Of a DNA stretch of 64,000 nucleotides, positions 29,010-39,194 are shown piece by piece. A program made the position numbers and the translations under genes. The notes below the pieces were generated by a model. The model did no database searches. It was not told the DNA's origin and worked only from the letters and a program-made list of their open reading frames with translations. The stretch lies in NCBI RefSeq assembly GCF_900116195.1, contig NZ_FOZW01000001.1:248001-312000 (forward strand), in the 5' to 3' direction. Each line of letters starts with the position of its first letter. The stretch's first letter is position 1. The DNA is from Alloyangia pacifica (GTDB lineage: Bacteria; Pseudomonadota; Alphaproteobacteria; Rhodobacterales; Rhodobacteraceae).

Positions 29010-29949
29010 GTCTTTGACCCTTCGCCAACTCAGCTACTTCCGCGCGCTTTCCGAGCAGCGCAACTTCCGCCGCGCGGCGGAGGCCTGCAATGTTTCGCAA
29101 CCCGCGCTCTCGGTGCAGATCCGCGAGCTTGAGGCGGCACTGAACGGCCCGCTGGTGGAGCGACAGGCGCGGGACGTGGTGCTGACGCCCTTTGGCCGCG
29201 AGGTGCTGGAGAGCGCCGAACGCATCCTTGCCGAGGTTGCGGGACTGGAGCACGCGGCGCGGCGCAGGGGAGGGCTGACCGGCAAGCTGTCGCTCGGCGT
29301 GATCCCGACAATCGCTCCCTATTTCCTGCCCGAGGCGCTGGCTGCGCTGCGTGCCGAAGACATCTCGCTCGACGTCGAGGTGACCGAGAACAAGACCGAA
29401 CGGTTGCTGACCCTTTTGGCCTCGGGGGCGCTCGACGCGGCGCTGGTGGCCCTGCCGATCGAGGAGCAGGGGATCGAAGTGCTGCCGCTCTTTGAGGACC
29501 GCTTCCTGCTCGCCGGCAGCGCTGCCCGGCTGGATCAGATCCGCCGCGTGTCGAGCCCCGAGGGCCTGGCGGAGAGCCAGTTGCTGCTTCTGGAGGACGG
29601 GCACTGCTTGACCGACCAGGCGCTGGCGGTCTGCGGCCGGGGCAGGGGCAACGCGCGGATCAACATGGGGGCGACCTCGCTCTCGACGCTCTCGCGGCTG
29701 GTGGCGGCAGGCTTCGGCCTGACGCTGATGCCCGAGGTGGCTGCGCTGACCGAGTTGCGGGCTTCGCCGGGCATGCGGCTGCGTCGCTTCGCCGACCCGG
29801 AGCCGGCGCGCATCGTCGCGCTGGCGCGGCGCGCCTCGAGCCATCGCGAAGGCTGGTTCACCGAACTGGCGGACGTGCTGCAGACCGTCGGCGAAGGGCT
29901 GGTCGCAGGCGTGCGGCAGAGCGGGGACATCGGCGGCGGTGCAGAATGA
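29008..29949 (+). CDS. oxyR: Hydrogen-peroxide-responsive LysR regulator OxyR
   Basis: 313 residues. N-terminal LysR winged helix (LRQLSYFRALSEQRNFRRAAEACNVSQPALSVQIRELE), then a substrate-binding-like regulatory domain. The redox cysteines are present as C200 and C209 in DGHCLTDQALAVCG, matching the GHC-LxDQAL-xxC motif that forms the disulfide in OxyR. ATG 29008. Divergently transcribed from katA. Confidence 0.93.
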   Translation: MSLTLRQLSYFRALSEQRNFRRAAEACNVSQPALSVQIRELEAALNGPLVERQARDVVLTPFGREVLESAERILAEVAGLEHAARRRGGLTGKLSLGVIPTIAPYFLPEALAALRAEDISLDVEVTENKTERLLTLLASGALDAALVALPIEEQGIEVLPLFEDRFLLAGSAARLDQIRRVSSPEGLAESQLLLLEDGHCLTDQALAVCGRGRGNARINMGATSLSTLSRLVAAGFGLTLMPEVAALTELRASPGMRLRRFADPEPARIVALARRASSHREGWFTELADVLQTVGEGLVAGVRQSGDIGGGAE

Positions 29950-30010
29950 AGGAACGTCGCGCCGGTGTGCCTGACCTGACTGGGTGAGAAAGGCAGGGCG
30001 AAACACGTAT

Positions 30011-30038
30011 GAAGCCGCGCAGAAAACTGCGCGGCTTC
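30011..30038 (+). terminator. Hairpin downstream of oxyR
   Basis: Perfect 12-bp stem GAAGCCGCGCAG / CTGCGCGGCTTC with an AAAA loop, 62 bp after the oxyR stop. No clear U-run. Confidence 0.65.
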
Positions 30039-30554
30039 CTGGTCCCTGCGCGACTCCTCTGCCCCGGCCGAGATCGCTGGGGAAACGAGGATGCCATGGG
30101 CGGGCAGAGCCGTTTCAGGACTTAAGGATCGGAGCCTTGGGACGCGGCTCCCTTCCTGGGGAGACCCGGCGTTTCGGGAAATTCAACGCCGAGCCACAAA
30201 GACGCTTGGTCGACCTAGCGGGACTCGTAACAACAGATGATTCTAAATGACGTCAGACTGGTAACAGAGGCAGAATACAGGCTTTGTTCCGCGCGCCTAT
30301 CCCGGAATTTTTCTGTTTCAGAGTGGTAACAGATCACCTTGCTGCGTTGCCGCAAGGTAATGTCCCGAAAACATGGGCTAAATCTTGCCGATAGGATGGC
30401 GGACCGTCGCTTGTTGCAAACGCAGTGTTTCCAAAAAGTGAACCAAGCATCACCATGGGGCGCCGATAATCGCAGAAGTCGACCAAATTCATCGCCATTG
30501 ATGCGCCCGTCCGGAGGTCGATTCCGGTATTGGGCATGTCACGAAGGAAGCGTC
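30039..30554 (+). other. Intergenic region, no supported gene
   Basis: About 515 bp of lower GC than flanking genes. Short ORFs on both strands show no family features. A 7-bp inverted repeat ACCTTGC/GCAAGGT lies at 30337-30359. The decamer TGGTAACAGA occurs twice (about 30250 and 30325). The promoter of the lysozyme-inhibitor-like gene should lie in the last part. Confidence 0.35.
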
Positions 30555-30962
30555 ATGATCCGCATTTCCAGCACCGTCCTCTTGATCGGATTGTCCGCCG
30601 CGCAGGCCCTGGCGCAGGAAAGTGCCGAGGTCAGCTTCGCGCCTGGCAGCTACGGCACCATGCTCAGCGGGACGATCACCGGCAATGACTACATGGACTA
30701 CACTCTGGCCGCGAAAGGCGGGCAGGAATTGTTCTACGAGCTGGCGGTGTCCGCCACCGATGGCCATGGCTCGATCTACATCAACCTGCTGCCACCGGGC
30801 AGCAACGGCGAGGCGATCTACGTCGGCTCGATGGACGAGGACAGCAGCGAGACCGTTTCGCTGCCCGAGGACGGCACCTACACGATCCGCGTCTACCTCA
30901 TGGGCAACGACCGCGATGCGGACAAGAGCGTCACCTATGATCTCGATCTGTCCATCCAGTGA
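30555..30962 (+). CDS. Secreted lysozyme-inhibitor-like (PliG/PPC-like) protein
   Basis: 135 residues with a signal peptide (about 1-20, cut after AQALA). The mature beta-rich domain has GTITGNDYMDYTLAAKGGQ, YINLLPPGSNGEAIYVGS and DGTYTIRVYLMGNDRDADKS, motifs I associate with the periplasmic inhibitors of g-type lysozyme and related pre-peptidase-C-like domains. It would protect peptidoglycan or act as a carbohydrate-binding module. GAAGGAAG precedes ATG 30555. Frame is open far upstream but without similarity. Confidence 0.65.
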   Translation: MIRISSTVLLIGLSAAQALAQESAEVSFAPGSYGTMLSGTITGNDYMDYTLAAKGGQELFYELAVSATDGHGSIYINLLPPGSNGEAIYVGSMDEDSSETVSLPEDGTYTIRVYLMGNDRDADKSVTYDLDLSIQ

Positions 30963-31268
30963 GCAGCGCATCGCCCGCTTCACGGGAGTCCGGCGGAGCC
31001 TTGCCGTCCGATTGTGAAACTTCGGTGACCCGCAGAGAGGCGGTTGCTTTTTTTCGTGGGCAATTCAATACTTCGCGTTAAAGGCGAGTTTCCTCCGGAA
31101 GCTGCCTTCCTTTGATTGACACGTTCGTTCTCGCGCGCCGCCCGATCTGTTCGGGTCACATTTCTTGGCCGCGCGAAGCAGAGGGCCCGGTGCCGCCGGG
31201 CGGAGGGCAGAAGCCCGTGTGATTTTTAGCTGGTGCTGCTTTTGATCGGATTTTCTAGGGAGATTTTC
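30963..31268 (+). other. Intergenic/promoter region upstream of the arylsulfatase operon
   Basis: 306 bp, locally T-rich (31045-31110 and 31218-31268). No gene seen. AGGGAGA at 31256-31262 is the probable ribosome binding site for ATG 31269. Confidence 0.4.
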
Positions 31269-32837
31269 ATGAAACGGAAACTAATGACGACGCTCGTCGT
31301 CGGTTCCGCATTGGCCCTCGGGTCCGCGGCCTGGGCGCAGGATGACAGCGCGGCGAAGCCGAACATTCTTGTCATCTTTGGCGATGACATCGGGCAGACC
31401 AACCTGTCGACCTACAGCTTCGGCCTGATGGGCTACACCACGCCGAACATCGACCGGATCGCCAACGAGGGGGCCAAGTTCACCGACTACTATGCCGAGC
31501 AGAGCTGCACCGCCGGCCGTTCGACCTTCCTCACCGGCCAGTCGACGCTGCGCACCGGCCTCTCGAAGGTGGGTCTGCCGGGCGCCAACGCCGGACTGCA
31601 GGCCAAGGACGCGACGCTCGCCTCGGCGCTCAAGGACCTGGGCTATGCCACCGGCCAGTTCGGCAAGAACCACATGGGCGACCGTGACGAGTTCCTGCCC
31701 ACCGCACATGGCTTCGACGAGTTCTTCGGCAACCTCTACCACCTCAACGCCGAGGAAGAGCCCGAGCAATTCAACTACCCGCAGGATCCGGAATTCCGCG
31801 AGCGCTTCGGCCCGCGCGGGGTGCTGCACTCCTACGCCGACGGCGAGATCGAGGACACCGGGCCGCTCACCCGCAAGCGGATGGAGACCGTGGACGAGGA
31901 GACCGCCGCCGGGGCCATCGACTTCATGACCCGCGCGGTGGAGGCGGGCACGCCTTTCTTCACCTGGTACAACACCACCCGGATGCACTACAAAACCCAC
32001 GTGCGCGAGGAAAACCGCAGCGCGCCGGGGCTGACCGCGCCGACCGAATATGCCGATGGCATGGTCGAGAATGACGGGGTCGTGGGCACCGTGCTCGACG
32101 CGCTCGACGAGCTGGGCGTCGCCGACAACACCATCGTCATCTACACCACCGACAACGGCCCGCACCAGAACACCTGGCCGGATGCCGGCACCACGCCGTT
32201 CCGTTCCGAGAAGAACACCAACTGGGAAGGTGCCTACCGCGTGCCCGCGCTGATCCGCTGGCCCGGCGTCATCGAGCCCGGCACGGTCTACACCGACATC
32301 TTCTCGGGTCTCGACTGGTTCCCGACCCTGATGGCCGCAGTGGGTGACACCGACATCAAGCAGCGGCTGCTGGATGGCACCACGATCAACGGCAAGGAGT
32401 ACAACAACTACCTCGATGGCTATAACCAGCTCGACTACCTCACCGGTGCCGCCGAAGAGGGCGCGCGCGACGAGTTCTTCTATCTCAACGACGACGGCGA
32501 GATCGTCGGCCTGCGCTACGAGAACTGGAAGGTGGTGTTCAAGGAGCAGCGCATGAAGGGCACCATGGCGGTCTGGGCCGAGCCCTTCACCAACCTGCGC
32601 GTGCCCAAGATGTTCGACCTGCGCGCCGATCCCTATGAGCGCGCCGACATCACCTCGAACACCTATTGGGACTGGCTGAGCGACCACGCCTACCTCGTCG
32701 CCCCGGCGGCGCAGGAGATCGCGAAGTTCTTCGCCACCTTCGAGGAGTTCCCGCCGTCGCAGCGTCCGGACAGCTTCTCGATCGACCAGATCCAGGAGGA
32801 CCTGAACAACAGCCTCGCGAACATTGGCAGCAACTGA
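31269..32837 (+). CDS. Periplasmic arylsulfatase (Cys-type)
   Basis: 522 residues. Signal peptide about 1-23 (ends AAWAQ). Sulfatase fold with metal-binding D39-D40 in VIFGDDIGQ, the formylglycine cysteine C80 in CTAGR (80-84; the classical form is CxPSR), KNHMGD, and TTDNGPHQNTWPD. Needs a formylglycine-generating enzyme or sulfatase-maturase, not seen in the window. Hydrolyses sulfate esters. First gene of an apparent operon leading into a HAD phosphatase and MoxR/Bat genes. Confidence 0.9.
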   Translation: MKRKLMTTLVVGSALALGSAAWAQDDSAAKPNILVIFGDDIGQTNLSTYSFGLMGYTTPNIDRIANEGAKFTDYYAEQSCTAGRSTFLTGQSTLRTGLSKVGLPGANAGLQAKDATLASALKDLGYATGQFGKNHMGDRDEFLPTAHGFDEFFGNLYHLNAEEEPEQFNYPQDPEFRERFGPRGVLHSYADGEIEDTGPLTRKRMETVDEETAAGAIDFMTRAVEAGTPFFTWYNTTRMHYKTHVREENRSAPGLTAPTEYADGMVENDGVVGTVLDALDELGVADNTIVIYTTDNGPHQNTWPDAGTTPFRSEKNTNWEGAYRVPALIRWPGVIEPGTVYTDIFSGLDWFPTLMAAVGDTDIKQRLLDGTTINGKEYNNYLDGYNQLDYLTGAAEEGARDEFFYLNDDGEIVGLRYENWKVVFKEQRMKGTMAVWAEPFTNLRVPKMFDLRADPYERADITSNTYWDWLSDHAYLVAPAAQEIAKFFATFEEFPPSQRPDSFSIDQIQEDLNNSLANIGSN

Positions 32838-32853
32838 TCTCGCTGCACCTGAC

Positions 32854-32880
32854 CCGGGCCGGCGCGCGTCGCCGGCCCGG
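32854..32880 (+). terminator. Hairpin between arylsulfatase and HAD genes
   Basis: Perfect 11-bp stem CCGGGCCGGCG / CGCCGGCCCGG with a 5-nt loop, 17 bp after the sulfatase stop, without a strong U-run. It may attenuate read-through so that the sulfatase is made in excess over downstream genes. Confidence 0.5.
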
Positions 32881-32946
32881 CCAGTCTTGAACTGATTGTC
32901 TTGCGGCGCCGCGATTTGAAGGCGCCCGCTCTTGAAGGGGATACCT

Positions 32947-33930
32947 ATGCCCATTCCGCACGCGCCCTGCGCCGCTGCCCTCGCTGCGCTCATCGTCGCC
33001 GCCCCCGCTCTCGCTGACCCGCTGCCGTCGTGGAACGACACCGGTGCCAAGGAGGCGATCATCACGTTCGTCGAGAATGTGACCGATCCGGCTTCCGATG
33101 CCTACGTGCCCGAACAGGACCGCATCGCCGCGTTTGACAACGACGGCACGCTCTGGACCGAGCAGCCGGTCTATTTCCAGGCGCTCTACGCGCTCGACGT
33201 GCTGCAGGAGAAGGCCAAGGCCGATCCGGGCATCCTTACCACGCCGGCCCTCGAGGCTGGGGCCAAGGGCGACGTCGGCGGCATCCTCGCCACCGGCATG
33301 GAGGGGTTGCTCGAGGTGATCAACGTCTCGCACGCCGGGCTGACCGTGGACGAATTCCAGGCCGATGCGCTCGACTGGCTCACCAATTACACCCATCCGA
33401 CGACGAAAAAGCCTTATGTCGAAATGGTCTACCAGCCGATGCTCGAGCTTCTGAGCTACCTGCGCGACGAGGGGTTCACCACCTATATCGTCTCGGGCGG
33501 AGGCATCGACTTCATCCGCGCTTTCTCGGAGGACGCTTACGGCATCCCGCCCTGGCAGGTGGTCGGCACCGAGGGCAACACCGCCTACGAGGTGGTCGAC
33601 GGGCTGCCGATGCTGACCAAGAACGGCGGCGTCACCTTCATCGACGACAAGGAGGGCAAGCCCGTGGGCATCGCCCGCCATATCGGTCGCAAGCCGATCT
33701 TCGCGGCGGGCAATTCCGACGGCGATTTCGCCATGCTCGAATACACCACCTCGGGCGAGGGGCCGTCCTTTGGCCTGCTGGTGCATCACACCGATGCCGA
33801 GCGCGAGTTCGCCTATGACCGCGAGGGCCATATCGGCACGCTGAACCGGGGGCTCGACGAGGGGCCGGGCCTTGGCTGGACGATCGTCGACATGGCGCAG
33901 GACTGGGCCAAGGTGTTCCCCACCGAGTGA
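32947..33930 (+). CDS. Periplasmic HAD-superfamily hydrolase
   Basis: 327 residues. Signal peptide about 1-23 (LIVAAPALA). HAD motif I at 61-69 (AAFDNDGTLW) with nucleophile D64 and acid D66; motif II is YIVSGGGIDF; motif IV GNSDGDFAML. Resembles phosphoserine-phosphatase-like HADs with an alpha-helical cap. A secreted phosphatase or phosphonatase; substrate unknown. Lies 24 bp before the MoxR gene, so it is in the Bat operon. Confidence 0.85.
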   Translation: MPIPHAPCAAALAALIVAAPALADPLPSWNDTGAKEAIITFVENVTDPASDAYVPEQDRIAAFDNDGTLWTEQPVYFQALYALDVLQEKAKADPGILTTPALEAGAKGDVGGILATGMEGLLEVINVSHAGLTVDEFQADALDWLTNYTHPTTKKPYVEMVYQPMLELLSYLRDEGFTTYIVSGGGIDFIRAFSEDAYGIPPWQVVGTEGNTAYEVVDGLPMLTKNGGVTFIDDKEGKPVGIARHIGRKPIFAAGNSDGDFAMLEYTTSGEGPSFGLLVHHTDAEREFAYDREGHIGTLNRGLDEGPGLGWTIVDMAQDWAKVFPTE

Positions 33931-33954
33931 TGTGGGTGGAAAGGTAAGGACGGT

Positions 33955-34959
<1,005 letters not shown>

Positions 34960-34980
34960 TCCGGGCCCGAGGAGGAGACC

Positions 34981-35958
34981 ATGAAGGACCGCGCCGCCCG
35001 CATCCGCACTGGCACCCTGCCAAAGGCCCCGCAGGTCTCGGATGATCCGCGCATCCACACCGACCTGGCCTACCTGCGCAGCCTCGAGGGGCCGGCGCGC
35101 GGGCTCAGCTTCCTGCCGCGCCAGCCGGCGCAATCGGTGCTCAATGGCCGCCACGCCTCGCGCCTGCGCGGGCGTGGGCTCAACTTCGAGGAATTGCGCG
35201 ACTACCTGCCCGGCGACGACATCCGCGCCATCGACTGGAAGGTCACCGCCCGCACCGGCAAGCCGCACGTGCGCGTGATGACCGAGGAGCGCGACCGCCC
35301 GGCGTTGATCGTCGTTGATCAGCGCATGTCGATGTTCTTCGGCACCCGCCGTGCGATGAAATCCGTCACCGCCGCCGAGGCCGCCGCGATGACCGCCTTC
35401 CGCATCCTCGACCAGGGCGACCGGGTGGGGGGTATCGTCTTCGGTGACGAGCTTCTGGCCGAGGTCCGCCCGCAGCGCAGCCGTGCGTCGCTCAACCGCT
35501 TTCTCACCGCGCTGGCCGAGGCCAATGGCCTGCTGCATGCCGAGGCGCCCAGTGTCGCCCCCATCGGCCTGACGCAGGTGCTGCGCGCGGTGGCGCGGAT
35601 CGCCCGCCGCAATCATCTGGTCATTGTGCTGAGCGACTTCGACGGCATCGACGCCGAGACCGATCGCATCGTCTCGGGACTGGCGCGCCACAATGACCTG
35701 ATCCTCGTGCCGGTGACCGACCCGAGCGCGGGCGAGATCCCGGCGGGGTTGAAGCTCATCGTCACCGATGGCGCGCTGCAGGCCGAGATCGACACCGGTG
35801 CACCCGGCACCCGCAAGGGTCTGATCGAGATGTCGAAGGGGCGGCTGGCCGATGTGCTCGACTGGCAGCGCCGCTTCGGCGTGGCGATCCTTCCGCTCTC
35901 GGCGGGAGAGGAAACCCTGCCGCAGATGCGCCGCCTGCTGGGGCTCGGACCGGGATGA
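34981..35958 (+). CDS. DUF58 domain protein
   Basis: 325 residues. The defining DUF58 motif is present as RGRGLNFEELRDYLPGDDIR followed by AIDWKVTARTGKPHVR (about 60-96), then a VWA-like Rossmann fold (ALIVVDQRMSMFFGTRR; VIVLSDFDGID). No membrane helix is evident. Standard partner of MoxR. GAGGAGGAG precedes ATG 34981. Its stop overlaps the DUF4381 start by 4 bp. Confidence 0.9.
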   Translation: MKDRAARIRTGTLPKAPQVSDDPRIHTDLAYLRSLEGPARGLSFLPRQPAQSVLNGRHASRLRGRGLNFEELRDYLPGDDIRAIDWKVTARTGKPHVRVMTEERDRPALIVVDQRMSMFFGTRRAMKSVTAAEAAAMTAFRILDQGDRVGGIVFGDELLAEVRPQRSRASLNRFLTALAEANGLLHAEAPSVAPIGLTQVLRAVARIARRNHLVIVLSDFDGIDAETDRIVSGLARHNDLILVPVTDPSAGEIPAGLKLIVTDGALQAEIDTGAPGTRKGLIEMSKGRLADVLDWQRRFGVAILPLSAGEETLPQMRRLLGLGPG

Positions 35959-36443
35959 ACGAGGAGACCGAGAGCCTTGTCGGGCTGATCAACCAGCTGG
36001 TCGACCCGGTGCCGCCGGCGCCGGTGCCGCTGGTGCCGCAGACCTGGGGCTGGGTGGCGCTGGCGCTGCTCCTTCTGGCGCTTCTGATCTGGGGGCTCTG
36101 GCGCAGGCATCGTCGCCACCTGGCGAATGCGTACCGCCGCGCTGCATTGGCCGAACTGGGCCGGGCCGGGACCACCGCCGAGCTTGCCGCCGTGCTGCGC
36201 CGCGCCGCGCTTGCCGCCTATCCGCGTGTCGAGGTGGCTTCGCTCACCGGGGCCGACTGGACAGCCTTCCTCACCCGCACCGGCCGCCGCCGTTTTCCCG
36301 ACACCGCGGGCGAAGAGCTGCGCCGCGCACCCTACCGCGCCCCGGGGGCGGCGCCCTCTCCGGAACTGCGCCGCGCCGCGGAGCACTGGCTGAAGACCCA
36401 TCGCGCGGCGCCGTCGGCGCCAAGACGGGAGGCGCCGGCATGA
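35955..36443 (+). CDS. DUF4381 domain protein
   Basis: 162 residues. Single transmembrane helix about 31-49 (WVALALLLLALLIWGLW) after a short periplasmic N-terminus rich in Pro and Val. A cytoplasmic domain follows (YRRAALAELGRAGTTAELAAVLRRAALAAYPRVEVASLTGADW). Usual member of MoxR-VWA operons. ATGA overlap on both sides with neighbours. Confidence 0.85.
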   Translation: MNEETESLVGLINQLVDPVPPAPVPLVPQTWGWVALALLLLALLIWGLWRRHRRHLANAYRRAALAELGRAGTTAELAAVLRRAALAAYPRVEVASLTGADWTAFLTRTGRRRFPDTAGEELRRAPYRAPGAAPSPELRRAAEHWLKTHRAAPSAPRREAPA

Positions 36444-37444
36444 TCTCTCTCGGTGCGCCCTGGTTGCTGCTGCTGCTGCCTTTGCCGCTGCTCGTCTGGT
36501 GGCTGGTGCCGCCGCACCGCGAGCGCGAAAGCGCACTGCGCTTTCCCTTCTTCCGACGTATGGCCGAGGCCGCGGGGGCCGAGCCGCGCGCCGGGGCGGT
36601 GGTGCTGTCACGCCCGCTGATCTCGGTGATCACCGCGGCGCTCTGCTGGGCGCTGCTGGTGCTGGCGCTGGCCCGGCCCGAGCGGGTCGGCGCGCCGATC
36701 ACCATCGAGACCGCCGCGCGCGACGTGGTGCTGGCGATCGACATTTCGGGCTCGATGGACGCCAAGGATTTCGCCACGCCCGAGGGAGAACGCCTCCAGC
36801 GCCTTGCCGGGGTGCGGCAGGTGGTGGGCGATTTCGTCTCTGGTCGCGAGGGCGACCGCATGGCGCTGATCGTCTTTGGCACCGCGGCCTACCTGCAGGC
36901 GCCGCTGACCGATGACCTGACGACGATCACCGAGCTTCTGGACACCACCGAGGTCGGCATGGCCGGGCCGCACACCGCGCTCGGCGACGCCATCGGCCTG
37001 TCGATCCGCACCTTCGAGGCCAGCGACATCGACCAGCGCCTGCTGATCCTTCTGTCGGACGGCTCGGACACCGCCAGCCGCATGAGCCCGGTGAACGCGG
37101 CGGAGATCGCCGCCGACCGGGGGGTGGAGATCTTCACCATCGGTGTCGGCGATCCCGACGCGACGGGGGAGAACCGCGTCGATCTCGCGACGCTTCAGGC
37201 CATCGCCGCGCGCACCGGCGGTCAGTATTTCTTTGCCGAGGACGCCGCGGCCTTGGAGGCGGTCTACGCCCGTATCGATGCGCTGGCCCCGCGTGAGACC
37301 GAGACGCTGTCGTTCCGCCCGCGCCAGTCTCTTTCGTGGATTGCCATGGGGTTGGCGGCCCTGCTGGGATTGGCGTCGGTACTGTGGCTGCAGCTGCGTG
37401 GGCGGCGGCGGGCGACTGTCGGCGCCGAGAGGGGCGCGGCGTGA
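36440..37444 (+). CDS. VWA-domain membrane protein (BatA-like)
   Basis: 334 residues. N-terminal helices about 5-23 and 60-78, then a von Willebrand A domain with an intact MIDAS (D101-I-S103-G-S105 in AIDISGSMDAKD; later LLSDGSDT), and a C-terminal helix about 302-320 (LSWIAMGLAALLGLASVLWL). The domain faces the periplasm or cytoplasm depending on helix orientation. Likely metal-dependent partner of MoxR. The ORF's upstream extension is another frame of DUF58/DUF4381. Confidence 0.9.
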   Translation: MISLGAPWLLLLLPLPLLVWWLVPPHRERESALRFPFFRRMAEAAGAEPRAGAVVLSRPLISVITAALCWALLVLALARPERVGAPITIETAARDVVLAIDISGSMDAKDFATPEGERLQRLAGVRQVVGDFVSGREGDRMALIVFGTAAYLQAPLTDDLTTITELLDTTEVGMAGPHTALGDAIGLSIRTFEASDIDQRLLILLSDGSDTASRMSPVNAAEIAADRGVEIFTIGVGDPDATGENRVDLATLQAIAARTGGQYFFAEDAAALEAVYARIDALAPRETETLSFRPRQSLSWIAMGLAALLGLASVLWLQLRGRRRATVGAERGAA

Positions 37445-37559
37445 TGCGGAGGGTCCGTGCAAATATCCATTGCATTGCTGCGGCGGGACGTATCGCGATC
37501 TCGGCCAGCGCCAGAGCGAAGCCGCCGTGCGTTCGGATCGTCCAGCGGAGGTCGCGCGC

Positions 37560-39194
37560 ATGACTGACCTGCCACTCTTCCTCGAAGCGTTCCACTTCCT
37601 GCGCCCGCTCTGGCTGCTGTTGGTCCCGCTGGTCCTGCTGGTCTGGTGGTGGGTGCGCCGCCCGTTGCAACGCGGGGCGATGCAGGCCGAGGGCATCGCC
37701 CCGCACCTGCGCGAGGCGCTGACCGTGGGGCGTGCGCAGCGCCGCCGCTTCACCCCGATCGACAGCACCGCGGCGATCCTCATCCTCGGTGCGCTGGGGG
37801 CGGCGGGGCCGACCTGGTCGCGCCAGCCCGATCCCTTCGCCGCGCAATCCGCTCCGGCGGTGATCGTTCTGGCGGTGACCCCGGGCATGGAGCAGACTGA
37901 CCTGCCGCCGTCGCGGCTGGAGCGCGGCAAGCAGAAGATCCGCGATTTCCTGGAGCTGCGTGCCGGGGCGCGCACGGCGCTGGTGGCCTATGCGGGCACT
38001 GCCCACGTCGTCCTGCCGATGACCGAGGACGCGCAGGTCATGGTGCCCTACCTCCAGGGGCTCAGCCCCGAGGTCATGCCGCGTGAGGGCGCGGTGGCGG
38101 GCGAGGCACTGGTGCTGGCGCAGGGCTTGCTCGCCGAGGAGGAGGGCGCGCCGGGCGGCATTCTCTATGTCACCGACAGCCTCGATCCCGCCGACGTGGC
38201 GGTTCTCGACGCCAGCACGGTGCCGCTCGCGGTGCTGTCCATGCGCCCCGAGGGCAGCCGCGACCGGGGGCTCGATGCGCTCTCGGCGCCGGTGATCGCG
38301 GTGACGCCGGATACCTCGGACATCCGCCGTCTCGACGGGCTGCTCAACGCCGCCTACCGCCGCGCGCAGCTCGATGACGTAGCCCAGCCCTGGGAGGACC
38401 GGGCGGATTGGCTGGCCTGGCCCGCCGCGCTGATCCTGCTGCTCTGGTTCCGCCGCGGCTGGACCATGCGATGGGCGGCGCTCGCGGCGATGGCGCTGCT
38501 TGCCTCGCCGCAGGGCGCGCGGGCCGAGGGCCCCGCCGACTGGTTCCTGACGCCGGACCAGCAGGGCCGGATTGCGTTCGACAACAAGCACTATGCGCGC
38601 GCGGCAGAGCTGTTTGTCGACCCGCTCTGGCGCGGCTATGCGCTCTACCGGAGCGGACAATACGACGATGCCGTGCTGGTGCTGGACCGGGTCGAGACGG
38701 CGCAGGCGGCCTTCATCCAGGGCATGGCGCAGATCAAGGGGCGGCACTACCGCGACGGCGTGCGAGCCTTCGAGACGGCTCTGGCGCGCGATCCGGACTA
38801 TCCCGGGGCGGCGGAGAACCTCGAAACCGCGCAGCGCATCGTCGCCTATGTGGAGGCGGCGCAGGCGGCCTCCGATACCGGCGAGGACCAGGGGATCGGC
38901 GCCGACGAGGAGGTCTACGACAACGAGAGCGGGCAGGGCGAGGAGACCGAGCGCGAGGCTGCGGACGCGGGCGGCGGTGGGCTGCTGACCGCCGAGCAAT
39001 GGATGAACACCGTCGATACGCGCACCGGCGATTTCCTGCGGATGCGCTTTGCGCTCGAGGCGGCACAGCCGCCTAAAGATCCAAATGCGGCGGCACAGCC
39101 GCCTCAAGATCCAAATGAGGCGGCACGGCCATCCCAAGAGCCCGGTGAGGCGGGGGAGCCTGCGGTCCCGGCGACATCGGAGGACGACCAATGA
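37560..39194 (+). CDS. VWA-TPR fusion (BatB/BatC-like) with degenerate MIDAS
   Basis: 544 residues. Helices about 12-30 and 69-83, then a VWA-like domain (about 98-270) in which the MIDAS DxSxS position reads VIVLAVTPGMEQTD: the metal-binding Ser/Asp pattern is lost. Two helices follow (about 287-298 and 303-319, the second ending like a signal cleavage site, QGARA). TPR-like repeats cover about 335-425 (HYARAAELF, QYDDAVLVLD, HYRDGVRAFETALARDPDYPG). An acidic tail has three 10-residue Pro-rich repeats (501-530). This combines BatB- and BatC-type parts. Start 37560 has GGAGG upstream. Confidence 0.85.
   Translation: MTDLPLFLEAFHFLRPLWLLLVPLVLLVWWWVRRPLQRGAMQAEGIAPHLREALTVGRAQRRRFTPIDSTAAILILGALGAAGPTWSRQPDPFAAQSAPAVIVLAVTPGMEQTDLPPSRLERGKQKIRDFLELRAGARTALVAYAGTAHVVLPMTEDAQVMVPYLQGLSPEVMPREGAVAGEALVLAQGLLAEEEGAPGGILYVTDSLDPADVAVLDASTVPLAVLSMRPEGSRDRGLDALSAPVIAVTPDTSDIRRLDGLLNAAYRRAQLDDVAQPWEDRADWLAWPAALILLLWFRRGWTMRWAALAAMALLASPQGARAEGPADWFLTPDQQGRIAFDNKHYARAAELFVDPLWRGYALYRSGQYDDAVLVLDRVETAQAAFIQGMAQIKGRHYRDGVRAFETALARDPDYPGAAENLETAQRIVAYVEAAQAASDTGEDQGIGADEEVYDNESGQGEETEREAADAGGGGLLTAEQWMNTVDTRTGDFLRMRFALEAAQPPKDPNAAAQPPQDPNEAARPSQEPGEAGEPAVPATSEDDQ
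39060..39149 (+). repeat. 30-bp in-frame tandem repeat, three copies
   Basis: Encodes AAQPPKDPNA, AAQPPQDPNE and AARPSQEPGE. Copies 1 and 2 are nearly identical in DNA; copy 3 is diverged. A likely site of length variation by slippage. Confidence 0.8.

Noticed and set aside
30334-30537. 67-codon minus-strand ORF
   Set aside because: No ribosome binding site, domain or compositional support.
39060-39149. Noncoding tandem repeat or CRISPR
   Set aside because: Three in-frame copies inside a coding region, encoding a Pro-rich tail.
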